NCBI GenBank assembly: GCA_021613375.1
Contig: CM038722.1
Coordinates: forward strand, 26,522,941 to 26,586,940
DNA from: Megaleporinus macrocephalus
Taxonomy: Eukaryota > Chordata > Actinopteri > Characiformes > Anostomidae
Reading direction: 5' to 3'
Length of the DNA: 64,000 nt
Part shown: positions 62,090 to 64,000 of the stretch, in pieces
Layout: each line of letters starts with the position of its first letter
Position numbering within the stretch: position 1 is the stretch's first letter
Position numbers and translations under genes: made by a program
Notes under the pieces: model-generated
The model's database searches: none
What the model saw: only the letters and a program-made list of their open reading frames with translations
Told to the model about the DNA's origin: nothing

Positions 62090-63050
62090 TAACCCTTCCC
62101 AAGCTTTACCTTGTGCCAAGCACTCCTGGTTTGACTGCTCAGTACTTCTTTAAGCTAAGTCAAGATTGCTGCTGAAGGAACTGAATACATTCATACTATG
62201 TCTGGGCCGTCCAGGAGAAATCATCTACATCAGAGGTCACTAATAGGTGGGCCGTGGTACAGGTCCGGACCCAAACCGATAAACTATTGAGAAGGATTGA
62301 ATTCTGACAGGGTTTATTTTAAGCGGCTGAGCTTTTCTTGTCTTTACGGTATACGGGCTTTGCGGCGCAGTAAGCTCACAGACCAATCGCGTGAGTTGTA
62401 AAATTACCAAAAGCGCTCCTCAGCCAATTAGATCTGTGCAGATTCAGGAGTGCGACACACACACAGGTTATATAGAAGTAGCAGTCAGAGGATAGAGCGA
62501 TTCGGAGAATAAAGCGAGTCGGAGAAAGAATAACGTACTCTAAAAGAAAAATTGACGGCGAAAACCGACGATTTTAACCAGGAATGGAGAGACTTGTTTA
62601 TTCTTCCCACTGGCAGCTCCAGTCCAACAGGTTGAGATGTGAAACTGAGTTAACAAGAAGACGCATGCTTTATTTACTGTTTCTATAAATAAACCCCTTA
62701 AGATTAACTTTTTTTTCAAAATGTAGCCCTTGTTTTTACTTGGAGTTTTATAAATAATTCATTCAGTTCAGCATTTAAACAGTAAATATACTGAAATATA
62801 CTGAACGATATGTGTGATGTGTTAGGATACGCCACTGAATCATAACACAAGTTAGAAATGATGACGGTCCTGACCTGGGCCTGAGAAAATTTCCTTTAAC
62901 TGGACCTTACTGAGTTCTAGTCAAACACCCCTGCTCTACATCTTTCAAAATAAGATATTTATGCTACATTGTATTGCATTTATTTTCATCTGTTCTAATG
63001 ATATCTGGTGATATATACTGGTAAAGATACATGTACAGCTAAAATTAAGA
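62090..63050 (+). repeat. Dispersed repeat, right copy of the pair at 0.5-0.85 kb
   Basis: The two halves (62090-62222 and 62942-63050) match 514-660 and 735-830. The gap between them is filled by the hAT relic 62231-62933. Relative to the left copy about 50 bp are also missing at the junction. Confidence 0.75.
62231..62933 (+). mobile_element. hAT relic (Charlie/ZBED-like) with 8-bp target duplication
   Basis: The left end is 'cagaggtcactaatagg'; the right end on minus is 'caggggtgtttgactag', short imperfect inverted repeats. Flanks ATCTACAT (62223-62230) and CTCTACAT (62934-62941) agree in 7 of 8 bases. About 62545-62635 encodes, after one frame shift, KRKIDGENR and then FNQEWRDLFILPTG, similar to the start of hAT transposases of the Charlie/ZBED/GTF2I-repeat kind. 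The frame is broken and most of the gene is missing. Confidence 0.75.
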
Positions 63051-63062
63051 GGTTTAAAGTAG

Positions 63063-63440
63063 GGATGTACAGATACCACTTTTTCCTTACCGACACCAAC
63101 TTTTCAGGTATCTGCCGATACTGAGTACCGATACCAACTCTGACTTAAATGCTCAATATATGGCTATAAATCCTGATATTTATAGTGTTCCAATTTTTAT
63201 ATGTTGTATTTTTTTATGTCTTATCCTGAATAAGATATAATAACCTTGAAAGAACAACATTTACTGGTTGAGTAGCTGCACAATAAAAAGTTTCAGAGCT
63301 ATGAAAAAATAAAAATTGCCACAATGCAGAAACACGTGCAGCCATTTAGTCAATAAGCTTCATGCTATCGGCGCTCTCTATTGCAGATACCGAAACTGTG
63401 TGTAAGTGCCAGTATCGGCGCCAACATTAGTTTAAACTAT
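63063..63440. mobile_element. hAT-like MITE fragment ('tagggatgtacagatacc')
   Basis: Starts 'tagggatgtacagatacc' followed by 'ccgatactgagtaccgatac', a common fish MITE opening. The right end is not clear, though 'ccagtatcggcgcc' at about 63410 may be the inverted counterpart. Confidence 0.5.
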
Positions 63441-64000
63441 GAACATTACTGTGCAGCAGCGATATATATGGCACTGAGTGTAAGTTCTTGGAATTAAACT
63501 ACAGAAAAAAAAACCCAATGTAAAACAGAACAGAAGCAAGGGTGGAGATTTTGCTGCTCTCAAAGATGAAAGCTTTAAGTACTGTTTATCTGATGGAGAC
63601 AGTTTTGGTGGTCTACTGGGTCTTAGAGAGGGTTGGGTTTGGAAATTCCTGTGTTTTGCTGTTTAAGGGTTGTCCTGTTGGTTTGCACAGTAATGTATAT
63701 CATGTAAAACTCCAGTAACCAAAGAGAATTGATTGCCTTTTTAATTAGAAATTAAAGCAAGGTAAATGGAAAGAACGCGATCTACATGCTGGTTTGAACA
63801 GTGAGGTCAGTGAGTACAGCATTAAAACTAAACCTAGACTCAAAACTAAAACTCTCTTGCTGTAGGACGCTAAAGAAGGCCAACAAAACTCTTATACGGT
63901 CGAGTAGAGCCGTGTCAAGGACAAACATAACCTTGACTAGAACACACTGAATGTTATACACACTGATTGCTTAGCCACATGCCTCACACTGAGGATCTCT

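Overview
This is vertebrate nuclear DNA, almost certainly from a teleost fish. Genes are split by GT-AG introns. The background is AT-rich, with many microsatellites, hAT and Tc1/mariner-type DNA transposon relics, LINE 3' ends and SINE-like repeats of kinds common in fish. Several repeat families look like those of otophysan fishes (characins, catfishes); that finer placement is inference only.

Two protein genes can be supported, arranged head to head. On the minus strand, positions 29846 to 26476 hold a complete three-exon gene for an alpha-internexin-type (INA) neuronal intermediate filament protein of 474 residues, with a TATA box just upstream. On the plus strand, a GC-rich promoter with a non-coding first exon (donor after 35053), a first coding exon (39024-39153) and a second coding exon (51996-52069) begin NT5C2, cytosolic purine 5'-nucleotidase II. 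The exons give the first 58 residues, including the catalytic DMDYT motif, and the gene runs off the right edge. INA and NT5C2 are also divergent neighbours on human chromosome 10q24, so this is an ancient linkage. Here only about 5 kb separates the two starts.

Layout: 1-23 kb is gene-free and repeat-rich, with nested MITEs, a Tc1 fossil, a 43-bp minisatellite and an ACTAAT-type array. 23.2-26.4 kb is a repeat-poor block that may be the extended 3' untranslated region of INA. 26.4-29.9 kb is INA. 30.7-34.65 kb is a stack of tandem repeats and nested LINE fragments filling the space between the two promoters. 34.65-64 kb is NT5C2 with very repeat-rich introns. Intron 3 carries a recent direct duplication (56.3-59.9 kb) whose two copies hold the same 25-bp minisatellite at different lengths.

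The two genes have separate jobs: INA builds neuronal 10-nm filaments and NT5C2 hydrolyses IMP/GMP. No operon, phage, CRISPR or bacterial system is present. I saw no tRNA, rRNA or recognisable microRNA gene.
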